Part shown: one piece after another, positions 1 to 8,452 of the stretch | Numbering within the stretch: position 1 is the first letter of the stretch | How the letters are laid out: the number at the start of each line of letters is the position of its first letter | Assembly (NCBI GenBank): GCA_016179965.1 | Contig: JACPCF010000025.1 | Coordinates: 1 to 63,354 of the forward strand | DNA length: 63,354 bases | Direction: 5' to 3' | Source of the DNA: Candidatus Rokuibacteriota bacterium | GTDB taxonomy: Bacteria; Methylomirabilota; Methylomirabilia; Rokubacteriales; CSP1-6 | Translations under genes and position numbers: made by a program | Notes under the pieces: model-generated | What the model saw: the letters and a program-made list of their open reading frames with translations, nothing else | Told to the model about the DNA's origin: nothing | The model's database searches: none

Positions 1-1
1 C

Positions 2-496
2 CGCAAGGGGGCGTTTGGACAGAATCCCCTCTATCGTCTCCGGATCATCACCCGCAGCGGGCTTCGCGTATTCGCCGAAGGGATCGGGTTCTTTTCCTCA
101 GCCAAGGCGTCCCGGCTTCGACGAGGGTTGACGAAGGCGTGGGAGTTCAACGACGTGATTCCCTTCCAGGGCCCGCTGCTCCGAAAGGTCTACGGTGGGC
201 CGGGTAGGGGCAGCGGTCCCGGGCGTGGCTCGCGAGGAGCCAACCGCAAGCTCTATCGCGCGCTCCAGCATTACCTCCCTCGAGTCGCCGCTCCGCGGCA
301 CTTGACGCGCTCTCGGCTTGAGAAGCTGGCGGAAACACATCCCGCGATCGCGGATCACCCGACCCTCGCTTGGTTCCTGACGAATAACCAGTTCTATGAC
401 CAAGTCGCCAAAATCGAGGAGGGTGAGTCTCTCACCCTTGATCTGTCGGTACCGGCTAATAACACGTACGTGGCGAATGGCTTCGTGAGCCACAAC
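2..496 (+). mobile_element. Intein 1 of NrdJ (C-terminal part only)
   Basis: Only the last about 165 residues are inside the window. The segment ends with NNTYVANGFVSHN followed by extein Thr, the normal C-terminal splicing block (His-Asn / Thr +1). The splice point is between bases 496 and 497, just before the TRRGANMG extein. The upstream residues are basic and endonuclease-like, but the motifs needed to name the homing endonuclease are outside the window. Confidence 0.9.
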
Positions 497-3400
497 ACCC
501 GCCGCGGTGCAAACATGGGGATCCTGAAGGTGGATCACCCGGACATCCTGGAGTTCATCGAGTGCAAGCTGGACGGCGGGATCACCAACTTCAATATTTC
601 GGTGGCCGCCACCGATCGCTTCATGGACGCCCTGGAGAAGGGCGAGGAGTACGAGCTGATCAACCCTCACACCGGCGCCGTGGTGGGAAGGCTATCAGCG
701 CGCGAGGTTTTTGAACGGATCGTCAGAGCGGCCTGGCGCACGGGCGACCCGGGCATGGTCTTCCTCGACCGCATCAACCGGAGCCCCGCTAACCCGACGC
801 CAGAGGTGGGGCTGGTGGAGGCGACGAACCCGTGTCTGGCGGGAGACGCTCTTGTACCTACAGACCACGGGCTTCTGAGGATGGAAGATCTTGTCGCTCA
901 GTACGGCAATGGAGGTGTCGCAGTTCAGGTTGACTCTCGGATGCTGCCCTCGCAGCTCATGGTGTGGGAGGGGACCCACAACGTGCCGATTGCCTCTTAC
1001 AGTCATGGATGCCTTCCGATCAGCCGGGCCTTCTGCTCTGGGGAGCGGGAGACCGTCCGGGTTCGTACGAAAGCCGGCTTCGAGCTGATCTGCACTCCGG
1101 ACCACCGTCTAATGACCAACCGAGCATGGGTACGGGCCGGCGAGTTGAAGGTGGGGGTGGATCGGGTGTTTATCCAGAGTAACCCCGGAATGTTCGGCAC
1201 CGATTCGCGCCTCCCCTTCGAAGTGTCAAACGAAATCCGCGGTCGGAACGGTCGGGTGTATCGACATGATCTCCCGAACACCTGGAGTCAAGACCTCGGA
1301 GTGGTCCTCGGATGGCTCGTCGGCGATGGTTGGCTTCGGTCGGGAGACAAGAACTGTCGCGCGGGGTTCAGCTTCGGGGGCGATGATCTAGACATTCTCG
1401 AGCGAATCAAGACCGGCGTGAACCGCTGGTACGGCCGACCCGTCCATGCCGTGAGGCGACCGCGTGGCGTTTACCACCTTTCCTATCATGGGAAGTTTTT
1501 CGTCGAGTTCTTCCAGCGCCTGGGCGTACGGCCCGTCCCGGCAAACCGCAAGGTAGTGCCCGAAAGTCTGTTCTCGGCCCCACGGGAAGCAGTCGTTGGC
1601 TTCCTCCAAGGGCTCTTCACGGCCGACGGGACGGTGCGTGACAATCCCCAGAGCAATAGCTCGTGGATCGCTCTCACGTCCAAGAGTCGGGACCTGCTGC
1701 GGGGAGTACAAATCCTCCTGCTCAATTTGGGCATCAAGAGTCAAATCATGGACCGGTCCCGCCCTCCGCGAACGGGGCTCTTCTCGTACGAGACCGTGGG
1801 TGGGGTGAAGCGATCCTACGAGTCGGACGGTGTACTATTCGAACTGGGCATCTTCGGAAGATCTCGGGAGGTTTTCCGTCAGGAAGTCGGATTCCTGAAT
1901 GCCAAGCGTCAGCGGCTCGAAAACGTCCGCTACCGAGGATTCTACACTCAGAAGTTCAACGATACCGTCGTGGTTGTCGAGCCGGCCGGTGTGCGACCGG
2001 TCTATGACCTGACCGAGCCTCAGACCCACACGATGATTGCCAACGGGGTTGTAGTTCATCAATGCGGCGAGCAACCTCTTTTACCCAACGAAGCCTGTGT
2101 TGCCCCGGAGACGCGGATCACCACGGATCGGGGGTTGGAGACAGTGGCCGATCTCTATGCGCGCCAGCGACGGGGAGAGTCGATCCTCGTCGCAACCAAC
2201 CTCAACGGGAAAGGAATGCAGATCATCTTCCGCCCCGCCGCGGTCGTGAAGGTTGGGGTGAAGCCAACGGTTCGGGTCACTCTGACCAACGGTCAGCAGA
2301 TCCGCGTGACGGCGGATCACAAGATTCTGACCGAAGAAGGCTGGAAGGAGGCTGGAACGCTCGCACGAGAAGACCGAGTGCTCATCCAAACCAGCATGGC
2401 TGGCCCCCTCACCGTCACGAGTACTGACGGGGATCTCCAGCGCATGTTTGGATGGTTCACGGGCGATGGCTGGTTCACCGACGCCGTCGGGCTCACCTTC
2501 GGCCCAGCGGATGAATTGGCCTTCGAGCGCTTGGTGCCGGTCTGGCGCCAGTTCACCGGAAGCGCGACGAGAGTCCAGACCCAGGCGGCGACCATGGTTC
2601 GCTGCATCGGAACGGAGCGGGCCGCGGCGATCGCCGCCTTCAAGACCTACGGCTTCGAGCCCGGGCGAGGTCCCAAGAAGCGGATGCCGAAGTTCATCTT
2701 CACCGCGCCAAAAGAGGAGCAGATCCGGTACCTCCAGGGGCTCTTCGGCGCCGATGGCTCCAAGACGCACCGGAAACCCCAGGTCACCCTGAGTTCGGCC
2801 TCTTTGGAGTTGCTACGGGATGTTCAGCTGCTCCTCCTGAACCTCGGCATGCGGAGCAACATCAAGTATTATCCCCATCGCCCCACGGGCCGGGCTTGGG
2901 GGCAGGTCAAAGTGAACGGCGAGAGCTACCACCACTTCCTCGACCTCATCGGCTTCCCCCTGACACCCCAGAAGCAGGAACGCTGCGACCAATTCCCCTG
3001 GCAGCGGACCAAGCAGGATCGACTCGCAATCCCGGTCGCATCCGTGGTTCCGGACGAGGAGGTCGAGGTCTACGACGTCTCCGAGCCGGTGACCCATTCG
3101 CTGATCGCTGAGGGAATGATCGTCCACAACTGCAATCTGGGTTCCCTCAACGTCTCCAAGTTCGCCCGGCGGGCCGACAACGGCGAGTGGACCATCGACT
3201 GGGTGGAGCTGGAGCGGGTGGTGCGGCTGTCGGTGCGCTTCCTGGACGACGTGATCGAGATGAACCCGTACCCGCTGCCCGAAATCGACGCCACGGTCAA
3301 GTCCAACCGGCGGATCGGCCTGGGCATCATGGGCTGGGCGGACCTCCTCTTCATCATGGGCATTCCCTACGACAGCCAGGAGGCGCTGGACCTGGCCGAG

Positions 3401-5890
3401 CAGATCATGGCCTTCGTCAAGGAGCAGGGCCACGACCAGTCGGCCAAGCTCGCCGAGGAGCGCGGGCCGTTCCCCAACTGGTCGCGCTCCATCTACAAGC
3501 ACGGCCGCCCCATGCGCAACTCCACGGTAACCACGATCGCACCCACCGGGACGATCTCGATGATCGCCGGCTGCTCCTCCGGCATCGAGCCGATCTTCGC
3601 CCTGGCCTTCGAGCACCGGGTGAAGCAGCCCGACGGCGAGCGCGTGCTCCCCTTCGTGAACGAAGTATTCGAGCGGCTCGCCCGGGAGCAGAGCTTCTAT
3701 TCCGAGGCCCTCATGCAGGAAGTCCTCAAGCGCGGCTCGCTCCACGGGATTCCCGGCATGCCGGAGCGCGCCCAGCAGGTCTTCAAGACCTCCCACGAGA
3801 TCCCCTACGAATGGCACGTGCGGCATCAAGCCGCCTTTCAGATGTACACGGACAACGGGGTGTCGAAGTGCGTGACAGGGGACACGCTGATCTTCACCGA
3901 CCGAGGCATCTTGAGAATTCAAGACTTGTACCGGGGGGAATCCTCCGGTGCGTTCAGCCCGATCGAGCTAAAGGTGGCCGACTGGACAGGGTTGGAACCG
4001 GCTGACCTCTTCTACTTCGGCGGGAAGCGGGATGTTGTTGCCTTGGAAGCGGATCTCGGCTTCTCCCTCCGCGCAACACCGAACCACCGGCTTCGGGTGA
4101 TGGCGAACGGAGAGATTGTCTGGCGGCGGATGGATGAGATCAGGGTCGGGGATTCTCTGGTCGTCCCATACGGGTTCGATGTCTACGGCCATTTGCACGA
4201 CTTGGGGGCAATTTACGGAGCTCAGTACCGCCCGGCAGAGCGAACCAATGCCGTCCGACTTCAGTGGCCCAAGAAAATCACAACGGATCTGGCCCGGCTC
4301 ATCGGCTACCTCATCGCCGACGGCGGCTTCAACGAAAATCAGGTTATCTTTACGCAGAAGGACGATGCGGTCACCGAGGATTACCGACAGGTCATGCAAC
4401 GGCGCTTCGGCGTAGAGCCTCGGGTGGGTCTCGACCCACGCCGGGAGAATCTCAAGCAGGTGGTCGTCAACTCCCGGGATTTGATCGCCTTCTTCGCTGA
4501 CTATCTCGGGACCGGGGATCGGGCTGAAACCAAACGCACCCCTCGCTGCATTCTCGCCTCGGGACCCGAGGTGATGAAGGAGTATGTGCGTGGGCTGACC
4601 CTGGACGGTTATGTTAGCGAGCGGGGGCGCGTGGTTGTTCTCGGAACGGTCTCTCGCCAGCTCGCGGAGGAAGTCCAGGCTCTCCTCCTGAACCTCGGGA
4701 TCGTCGCCCGGTTGGAAACGAAGGGGATCCATTACGAGTATCGGCACGTCGAGAACCGCAAGGACGCCTGCTATGAGGTTGTGGTGCTCTCGAAATTCCG
4801 GCGGGCGTTCTTGGAGCGCATCGGCTTTGCCGAAGACCGAAAGCAGACCCGGGCAAGAAAACATCTTGGGCAGCAAAGCCATCCTGATACCCACTATGTC
4901 GTCCCGGGCGTGCGACCGCTGGCGGTGACTCTTGCCCGCGCAAAGATGGCGGAAGCCTCCTCCAGGAAGCTTCAGGACTGGCTCCACAGCTTCATGACGG
5001 CGGATGCAGAGATCACTGAAGAGACCATCATATGGCTACTGGACATTACACGGGAGCTGAAGGAAACCAGCGAATGGAAGACCCTTTCGTGTGTGGCGAA
5101 TCGGAAGGTCATGTACACCCCGGTCACGAGGCTCTGGAGTGACAAGGACGAGGTCTTTGACCTGCAGGTCCCCTCGACTCATTCCTTCATCACCAACGGA
5201 CTGATCAGTCACAACACCATAAACCTGCCCAACGCGGCCTCCGAGGAGGACGTCGCCAGCGCCTATCTCCTGGCCTGGAAGCTCAACTGCCTGGGGATCA
5301 CGGTCTTCCGCGACGGGTGCAAGGGGGATCAGGTGTTGAACGTCGGGATCGGGGCGAAGACGAAGAAGGAGGAGGTGGCGGCGCCGACCACCGGGCCGGC
5401 CGTGATCAAGCCGCGGCCCCACAGCCTCCACGGGCTCACGTACCGGATGGAGACGCCCATCGGCACCGCGTTCATCACGGTGAACGAGACGACCGACGGC
5501 GAGCCGTTCGAGGTCTTCGTCCAGGTGGGCAAGGGGGGCTCGGACACGATGGCGGTGGCCGAGGCCCTGGGGAGACTCATCTCCCTCGGCCTCCGCCTGC
5601 CGTCGCCGTTCTCAGCCGGGCGCCGGCTGGAGGAAGTGATCAACCAGCTCTCCCGCATCGGCGGCGGCCAGCCGACTGGCTTCGGGCCCTCGAAGGTGCT
5701 CTCGCTCCCCGACGCGCTGGCGCGCACCCTCGCCGAGTACCTCGGCCACGTGAAGCCGGACGCGGCGGAAGAGGGCAACGGATCTCGACCGCACCGGATC
5801 GGCGACCTCTGCAAGGAGTGCGGCCAGGCCACCTTTATCTACGAGGAGGGATGCAAGAAGTGCCTGTCGTGCGGCTACAACGAGTGCTGA
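2..5890 (+). CDS. nrdJ: Class II (B12-dependent) ribonucleotide reductase, intein-interrupted, 5' partial
   Basis: Reduces ribonucleotides to deoxyribonucleotides in the cytoplasm using adenosylcobalamin. The frame is open from base 2, so the TTG start at 128 in the ORF track is artificial and the 5' part lies outside the window. After removal of the inteins the exteins read TRRGANMG, NPCGEQPLLPNEACNLGS, PTGTIS and SKTINLPN, all class II/NrdJ landmarks. By homology with Thermotoga NrdJ, NPCGE holds the thiyl-radical Cys322 with Asn320 and Glu324, and the Cys of ACNLGS is redox Cys333. The C-terminus has a CxxC...CxxCG...C zinc-ribbon-like tail (LCKECG, CKKCLSCG) typical of the family. Extein pieces in the window are 112, 11, 246 and 224 residues. 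Inteins visibly use more A/T at third positions than exteins, which suggests separate acquisition. Confidence 0.96.
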   Translation, partial: RKGAFGQNPLYRLRIITRSGLRVFAEGIGFFSSAKASRLRRGLTKAWEFNDVIPFQGPLLRKVYGGPGRGSGPGRGSRGANRKLYRALQHYLPRVAAPRHLTRSRLEKLAETHPAIADHPTLAWFLTNNQFYDQVAKIEEGESLTLDLSVPANNTYVANGFVSHNTRRGANMGILKVDHPDILEFIECKLDGGITNFNISVAATDRFMDALEKGEEYELINPHTGAVVGRLSAREVFERIVRAAWRTGDPGMVFLDRINRSPANPTPEVGLVEATNPCLAGDALVPTDHGLLRMEDLVAQYGNGGVAVQVDSRMLPSQLMVWEGTHNVPIASYSHGCLPISRAFCSGERETVRVRTKAGFELICTPDHRLMTNRAWVRAGELKVGVDRVFIQSNPGMFGTDSRLPFEVSNEIRGRNGRVYRHDLPNTWSQDLGVVLGWLVGDGWLRSGDKNCRAGFSFGGDDLDILERIKTGVNRWYGRPVHAVRRPRGVYHLSYHGKFFVEFFQRLGVRPVPANRKVVPESLFSAPREAVVGFLQGLFTADGTVRDNPQSNSSWIALTSKSRDLLRGVQILLLNLGIKSQIMDRSRPPRTGLFSYETVGGVKRSYESDGVLFELGIFGRSREVFRQEVGFLNAKRQRLENVRYRGFYTQKFNDTVVVVEPAGVRPVYDLTEPQTHTMIANGVVVHQCGEQPLLPNEACVAPETRITTDRGLETVADLYARQRRGESILVATNLNGKGMQIIFRPAAVVKVGVKPTVRVTLTNGQQIRVTADHKILTEEGWKEAGTLAREDRVLIQTSMAGPLTVTSTDGDLQRMFGWFTGDGWFTDAVGLTFGPADELAFERLVPVWRQFTGSATRVQTQAATMVRCIGTERAAAIAAFKTYGFEPGRGPKKRMPKFIFTAPKEEQIRYLQGLFGADGSKTHRKPQVTLSSASLELLRDVQLLLLNLGMRSNIKYYPHRPTGRAWGQVKVNGESYHHFLDLIGFPLTPQKQERCDQFPWQRTKQDRLAIPVASVVPDEEVEVYDVSEPVTHSLIAEGMIVHNCNLGSLNVSKFARRADNGEWTIDWVELERVVRLSVRFLDDVIEMNPYPLPEIDATVKSNRRIGLGIMGWADLLFIMGIPYDSQEALDLAEQIMAFVKEQGHDQSAKLAEERGPFPNWSRSIYKHGRPMRNSTVTTIAPTGTISMIAGCSSGIEPIFALAFEHRVKQPDGERVLPFVNEVFERLAREQSFYSEALMQEVLKRGSLHGIPGMPERAQQVFKTSHEIPYEWHVRHQAAFQMYTDNGVSKCVTGDTLIFTDRGILRIQDLYRGESSGAFSPIELKVADWTGLEPADLFYFGGKRDVVALEADLGFSLRATPNHRLRVMANGEIVWRRMDEIRVGDSLVVPYGFDVYGHLHDLGAIYGAQYRPAERTNAVRLQWPKKITTDLARLIGYLIADGGFNENQVIFTQKDDAVTEDYRQVMQRRFGVEPRVGLDPRRENLKQVVVNSRDLIAFFADYLGTGDRAETKRTPRCILASGPEVMKEYVRGLTLDGYVSERGRVVVLGTVSRQLAEEVQALLLNLGIVARLETKGIHYEYRHVENRKDACYEVVVLSKFRRAFLERIGFAEDRKQTRARKHLGQQSHPDTHYVVPGVRPLAVTLARAKMAEASSRKLQDWLHSFMTADAEITEETIIWLLDITRELKETSEWKTLSCVANRKVMYTPVTRLWSDKDEVFDLQVPSTHSFITNGLISHNTINLPNAASEEDVASAYLLAWKLNCLGITVFRDGCKGDQVLNVGIGAKTKKEEVAAPTTGPAVIKPRPHSLHGLTYRMETPIGTAFITVNETTDGEPFEVFVQVGKGGSDTMAVAEALGRLISLGLRLPSPFSAGRRLEEVINQLSRIGGGQPTGFGPSKVLSLPDALARTLAEYLGHVKPDAAEEGNGSRPHRIGDLCKECGQATFIYEEGCKKCLSCGYNEC
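833..2062 (+). mobile_element. Intein 2 of NrdJ with LAGLIDADG homing endonuclease
   Basis: A complete 410-residue intein. It begins CLAGDALVPTDHG (block A, Cys1) and block B is CTPDHRLM. It has two dodecapeptide motifs, GWLVGDGW near residue 160 and GLFTADGTV about 100 residues later. It ends TMIANGVVVHQ before extein Cys. The last intein residue is Gln rather than Asn, a rare but known variant. It is inserted between NP and CGEQ, so its +1 residue is the cysteine predicted to carry the thiyl radical. Without splicing the reductase would be inactive. Confidence 0.95.
2096..3130 (+). mobile_element. Intein 3 of NrdJ with LAGLIDADG homing endonuclease
   Basis: A complete 345-residue intein. 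Block A is CVAPETRITTDRG and block B is RVTADHKILTEEGW. The endonuclease dodecapeptides are FGWFTGDGWF and GLFGADGSK, and the C-terminus is SLIAEGMIVHN before extein Cys. It sits only 11 extein residues (CGEQPLLPNEA) after intein 2. Its +1 residue is the cysteine equivalent to redox-active Cys333 of Thermotoga NrdJ. Length and blocks are those of a full splicing intein with an intact-looking endonuclease. Confidence 0.95.
3869..5215 (+). mobile_element. Intein 4 of NrdJ with LAGLIDADG-type endonuclease
   Basis: A complete 449-residue intein. It begins CVTGDTLIFTDRG and has block B RATPNHRLRVM. Endonuclease motifs are IGYLIADGGF and a weaker second one, GLTLDGYVS. It ends HSFITNGLISHN before extein Thr. 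It splits the conserved DNGVSK / TINLPNAA sequence. The weaker second dodecapeptide suggests the endonuclease may be decaying, but the splicing blocks look complete. Confidence 0.94.
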
Positions 5891-5913
5891 GCCCCTGAGG
5901 GGCGGGTGCCAGC

Positions 5914-5934
5914 GGGGGCGGGTCATCCGCCCCC
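5914..5934 (+). terminator. GC-rich hairpin after nrdJ
   Basis: GGGGGCGG and CCGCCCCC pair around a GTCAT loop, 24 bases after the nrdJ stop. A smaller GCCCC-TGA-GGGGC hairpin directly follows the stop. No T-run follows, so it may be a weak terminator or an mRNA 3' end stabiliser. Confidence 0.5.
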
Positions 5935-5958
5935 GTCGCCGGTTAAGAGGAGGCGGCA

Positions 5959-6153
5959 ATGGAAATTCTGCGGACACTGGTCTTCCTCTGCATCCTGCTG
6001 GCCGCGGTCTGCTTCGTCGTGGGTCTCGCCTACATGGGGGGCATGATCAGCACGGTCTATCGAGTCACGCCGGGCGGTTGGCTCAACGGGGCTCAGACCC
6101 TGCTCCTGTTCGCCATCGCGCTGTACTGCTACGGCCGCACCATCCGCTGGTAG
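5959..6153 (+). CDS. Small two-helix membrane protein
   Basis: A 64-residue protein of unknown function. It has two hydrophobic segments, residues about 5-27 (VFLCILLAAVCFVVGLAYMGG) and about 42-58, joined by a short loop containing TPGGWLNGAQ. A strong ribosome binding site (AAGAGGAGG) sits 5-6 bases before the ATG, which supports real translation. It lies between nrdJ and another small hypothetical gene. No family is recognised. Confidence 0.7.
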   Translation: MEILRTLVFLCILLAAVCFVVGLAYMGGMISTVYRVTPGGWLNGAQTLLLFAIALYCYGRTIRW

Positions 6154-6170
6154 CTTGCTAGAATAGCGGC

Positions 6171-6494
6171 GTGTTCGCGGGCGGCAGCTACGAGGACGTC
6201 GGGCGCTGGCTCCTGGGCTTCGTCAACTCCCACGCCAAGCGTGAGAGTCCCCGTGTCGAGGCCATCGTCGAGGCCGGGGATGAGCGCGCGGGTAAGACCT
6301 TCGCCGTGAGGCTCCGTCTCGGCGAGCGATACCAGCCGCCCCTCGACCAGCCGGCCATCGAGTTCTCCTTCCACGAGGTCGCCGCCGGCAAAGGGAGCTT
6401 GGCCTGGTGTCAGGCGGTGGCCCAGCGCGTGTGCGGCTGGGCCCGCCAGCTGCTCGAGGCCGAGCGAGCCGCCCCGATCACCCGCGCCGGCTGA
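6171..6494 (+). CDS. Hypothetical soluble protein, 107 aa
   Basis: Begins at GTG 6171. The product is mixed charged/hydrophobic, with neither signal peptide nor membrane segment. It contains the conserved-looking stretch FAVRLRLGERYQPPL followed by a helical C-terminal half rich in Ala and Arg. A TAGAAT box ends 6 bases before the start codon, so the mRNA may be leaderless. The stop is 6 bases before the downstream permease start, suggesting an operon. No family is recognised. Confidence 0.6.
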   Translation: MFAGGSYEDVGRWLLGFVNSHAKRESPRVEAIVEAGDERAGKTFAVRLRLGERYQPPLDQPAIEFSFHEVAAGKGSLAWCQAVAQRVCGWARQLLEAERAAPITRAG

Positions 6495-6500
6495 GGGGCC

Positions 6501-7935
6501 GTGCGCTCCCGCCTTCGCTGGTACGCCCCGGGGGACGTCAACGCCTTCTTCGGCCTCGCCCTCGACAACCTGACCCAGCTGGTCATCCTCTCGTCCCTCC
6601 TCATCGGACTCTTCAAGTTCCCCGCCGACCTGGTGCTCTTCCGGATGATCCCCGGCACCGCCCTGGGGGTGCTGGTCGGGGACCTGACCTACACGTGGCT
6701 GGCCGTGAGGCTCGCGCGCCGGACGGGCAGGGAGGACGTGACGGCGATGCCCTTCGGTAGGAATGGGCGTGACCGTGGCCATGGGGATCGCGAAGCTCAT
6801 CCTCTCCTTCGCGGGCGACTGGGTGCGGCGGATCGTCCCCCGCGCCGCGCTCCTGGGCTCCATCGCCGGCGTGGCGATCCTCCTCATCGCGTTTCTCCCG
6901 GCCCTCAAGATCTTCGCCGACCCGCTGGTGGGCCTCGTGTCCCTCGTGGTCCTGCTGGTCGCGCTGGTGGGGAAGCGGCGCCTTCCCTGGGGGATCCCGG
7001 GCGCGTTCGCTGCGGTGGCCCTCGGGGCGGCGATCTTCTGGGCGCGGGAGGGCCTCGGGCTCGCGGGACCCGGCCAGCGCGCCATGGGAATCCCGACTCC
7101 TGTCCTGGCGCTGCCGTTCCCCACCCTCGCGTGGGTAGCGGCCTTCGAGGCCACGCTCCCCTACTTGGCGGTGGCGCTCCCGTTCGCCCTGGCCACGATC
7201 ATCGGGGGGATCGACAACACTGAATCCGCTGTCGCCGCCGGCGACGAGTACCGGGCCCGCGACATCCTGCTCACGGAGGCGGTGGCCACGCTCCTCGCGG
7301 GGATCGCGGGCGGCGTGATCCAGAACACCCCCTACATCGGTCACCCCGCCTACAAGGCCATGGGCGCCCGCGCCGGCTACACGCTCGCCACGGGGCTCGT
7401 CGTCGGCCTTGGGGCCATGGTCGGCGTCGTGGCGCTGCTCGTCGGCCTCCTGCCCGAGGCGGCGGTGGCGCCGATCCTGGTCTTCATCGGCCTCGAGATC
7501 ACCGCCCAGGCGTTCGTCGCGAGCCCGCCACGCCACGCCCCCGCGGTGGCCGTCAGCTTTCTTCCCGCCGTCGCCGCGCTGCTCCTCATCCAGGAGGGCT
7601 CCCTCCTGGCGGCGGTCGGAAAGGGGTTCGCCGATCTGGGCGGCGAGGCGAGGGCCGGCTACCAGACCCTCCTGGTCCTTGGAAACGGGTTCATCCTCAC
7701 CGCCCTCCTCTGGGGGTGCGCCGTCGCGCTCATCATCGAGCGACGGCTCCGGCTGGCGGGAGTGGCCTTTGCCGTCGCGAGCGTGGCAACCCTGTTCGGG
7801 GTGATCCACTCGCCTCTGCCCAACGGGTCGCTCTTCTGGCCGGGAAGCCCCCCCTCGGCGATCCCCGCGGTGCTCGCCGGCTCCTACGGGGTGGTCGCGG
7901 CGCTCCTCTGGCTCCCGGGGGACCACGCCGAATGA
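6501..7935 (+). pseudogene. NCS2/AzgA-like membrane permease, frameshifted with internal deletion
   Basis: Two adjacent frames together resemble one purine/uracil/xanthine-type permease. The first (from GTG 6501) gives MRSRLRWYAPGD through VTAMPFG. The second (from about 6760, ATG at 6763) begins MGVTVAMGIAKLILSFAGDW and continues to the stop at 7935 with about ten membrane helices. After TAMPFG, family members normally continue in frame through roughly 50 more residues before the equivalent of LSFAGDW. Here that segment is missing and the frame changes. The gene is therefore a pseudogene or a collapsed piece of assembly. Substrate cannot be assigned. Confidence 0.75.
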
Positions 7936-7955
7936 TCGAACGAAGGCTCCCCTCC

Positions 7956-7984
7956 TTGACAGGGGTGGCGGCGCCGCCTATAGT
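7956..7984 (+). promoter_or_regulatory. Sigma-70-type promoter for the CBS gene
   Basis: TTGACA at 7956-7961, a 17-base spacer and TATAGT at 7979-7984. This is close to the housekeeping consensus. Predicted start near 7991 gives a leader of about 27 bases before ATG 8018, which is preceded by an AAGGGAGGG ribosome binding site. Confidence 0.8.
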
Positions 7985-8017
7985 CGCGCCAACTCCAGGA
8001 ACAAGGGAGGGCCACCC

Positions 8018-8452
8018 ATGAACATCGCCAGCCTCCTGGCGGCCACGAGCCGGCCGCCGATCGCCATCCGACCCGAACAATCGATCCGGGAAGCCGTCGC
8101 GCTGCTGAGCCGCCACAACATCGGCGCGCTCGTCGTCGTCAACGCGGCCGACGCGCCCGTGGGGATCATCTCCGAACGCGACATCGTCCGGGAGGCCGCG
8201 CGGAACGAGCAGGTGTTCACGCGCCCCGTGAGCGAGATCATGACCCGGGACGTCATCACCGGGCTGCCGGAGGACGATCTGCTGTCGGTGGCCAACCTCA
8301 TGACCGAGAAGCGGATCCGGCACGTGCCGGTCGTGGACAAGGGGAAACTCATCGGCATCGTCTCCATCGGCGATGTGGTCAAGGCCCAGCGGGACAAATA
8401 CCGGGGGGAGGTCGAAACCCTCGAAACCCAGATCCTGGCCGACCAGAAGTGA
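8018..8452 (+). CDS. Two-CBS-domain protein, 144 aa
   Basis: A stand-alone CBS pair, a fold that binds adenosine nucleotides and acts as an energy sensor. The first CBS runs about residues 10-65 (HNIGALVVVNAADAPVGIISERD) and the second about 74-130 (KRIRHVPVVDKGKLIGIVSIGDVV). The C-terminus is a short charged helix. It has its own strong promoter and RBS. Its TGA overlaps the ATG of the downstream reductase (TGATG), so the two are translationally coupled and the CBS protein may sense nucleotide state for the redox enzyme. The target is not known. Confidence 0.92.
   Translation: MNIASLLAATSRPPIAIRPEQSIREAVALLSRHNIGALVVVNAADAPVGIISERDIVREAARNEQVFTRPVSEIMTRDVITGLPEDDLLSVANLMTEKRIRHVPVVDKGKLIGIVSIGDVVKAQRDKYRGEVETLETQILADQK

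Noticed and set aside
128-5890. TTG 128 as the start of the first gene
   Set aside because: The frame is open from base 2 and residues before TTG continue an intein, so the start is outside the window.
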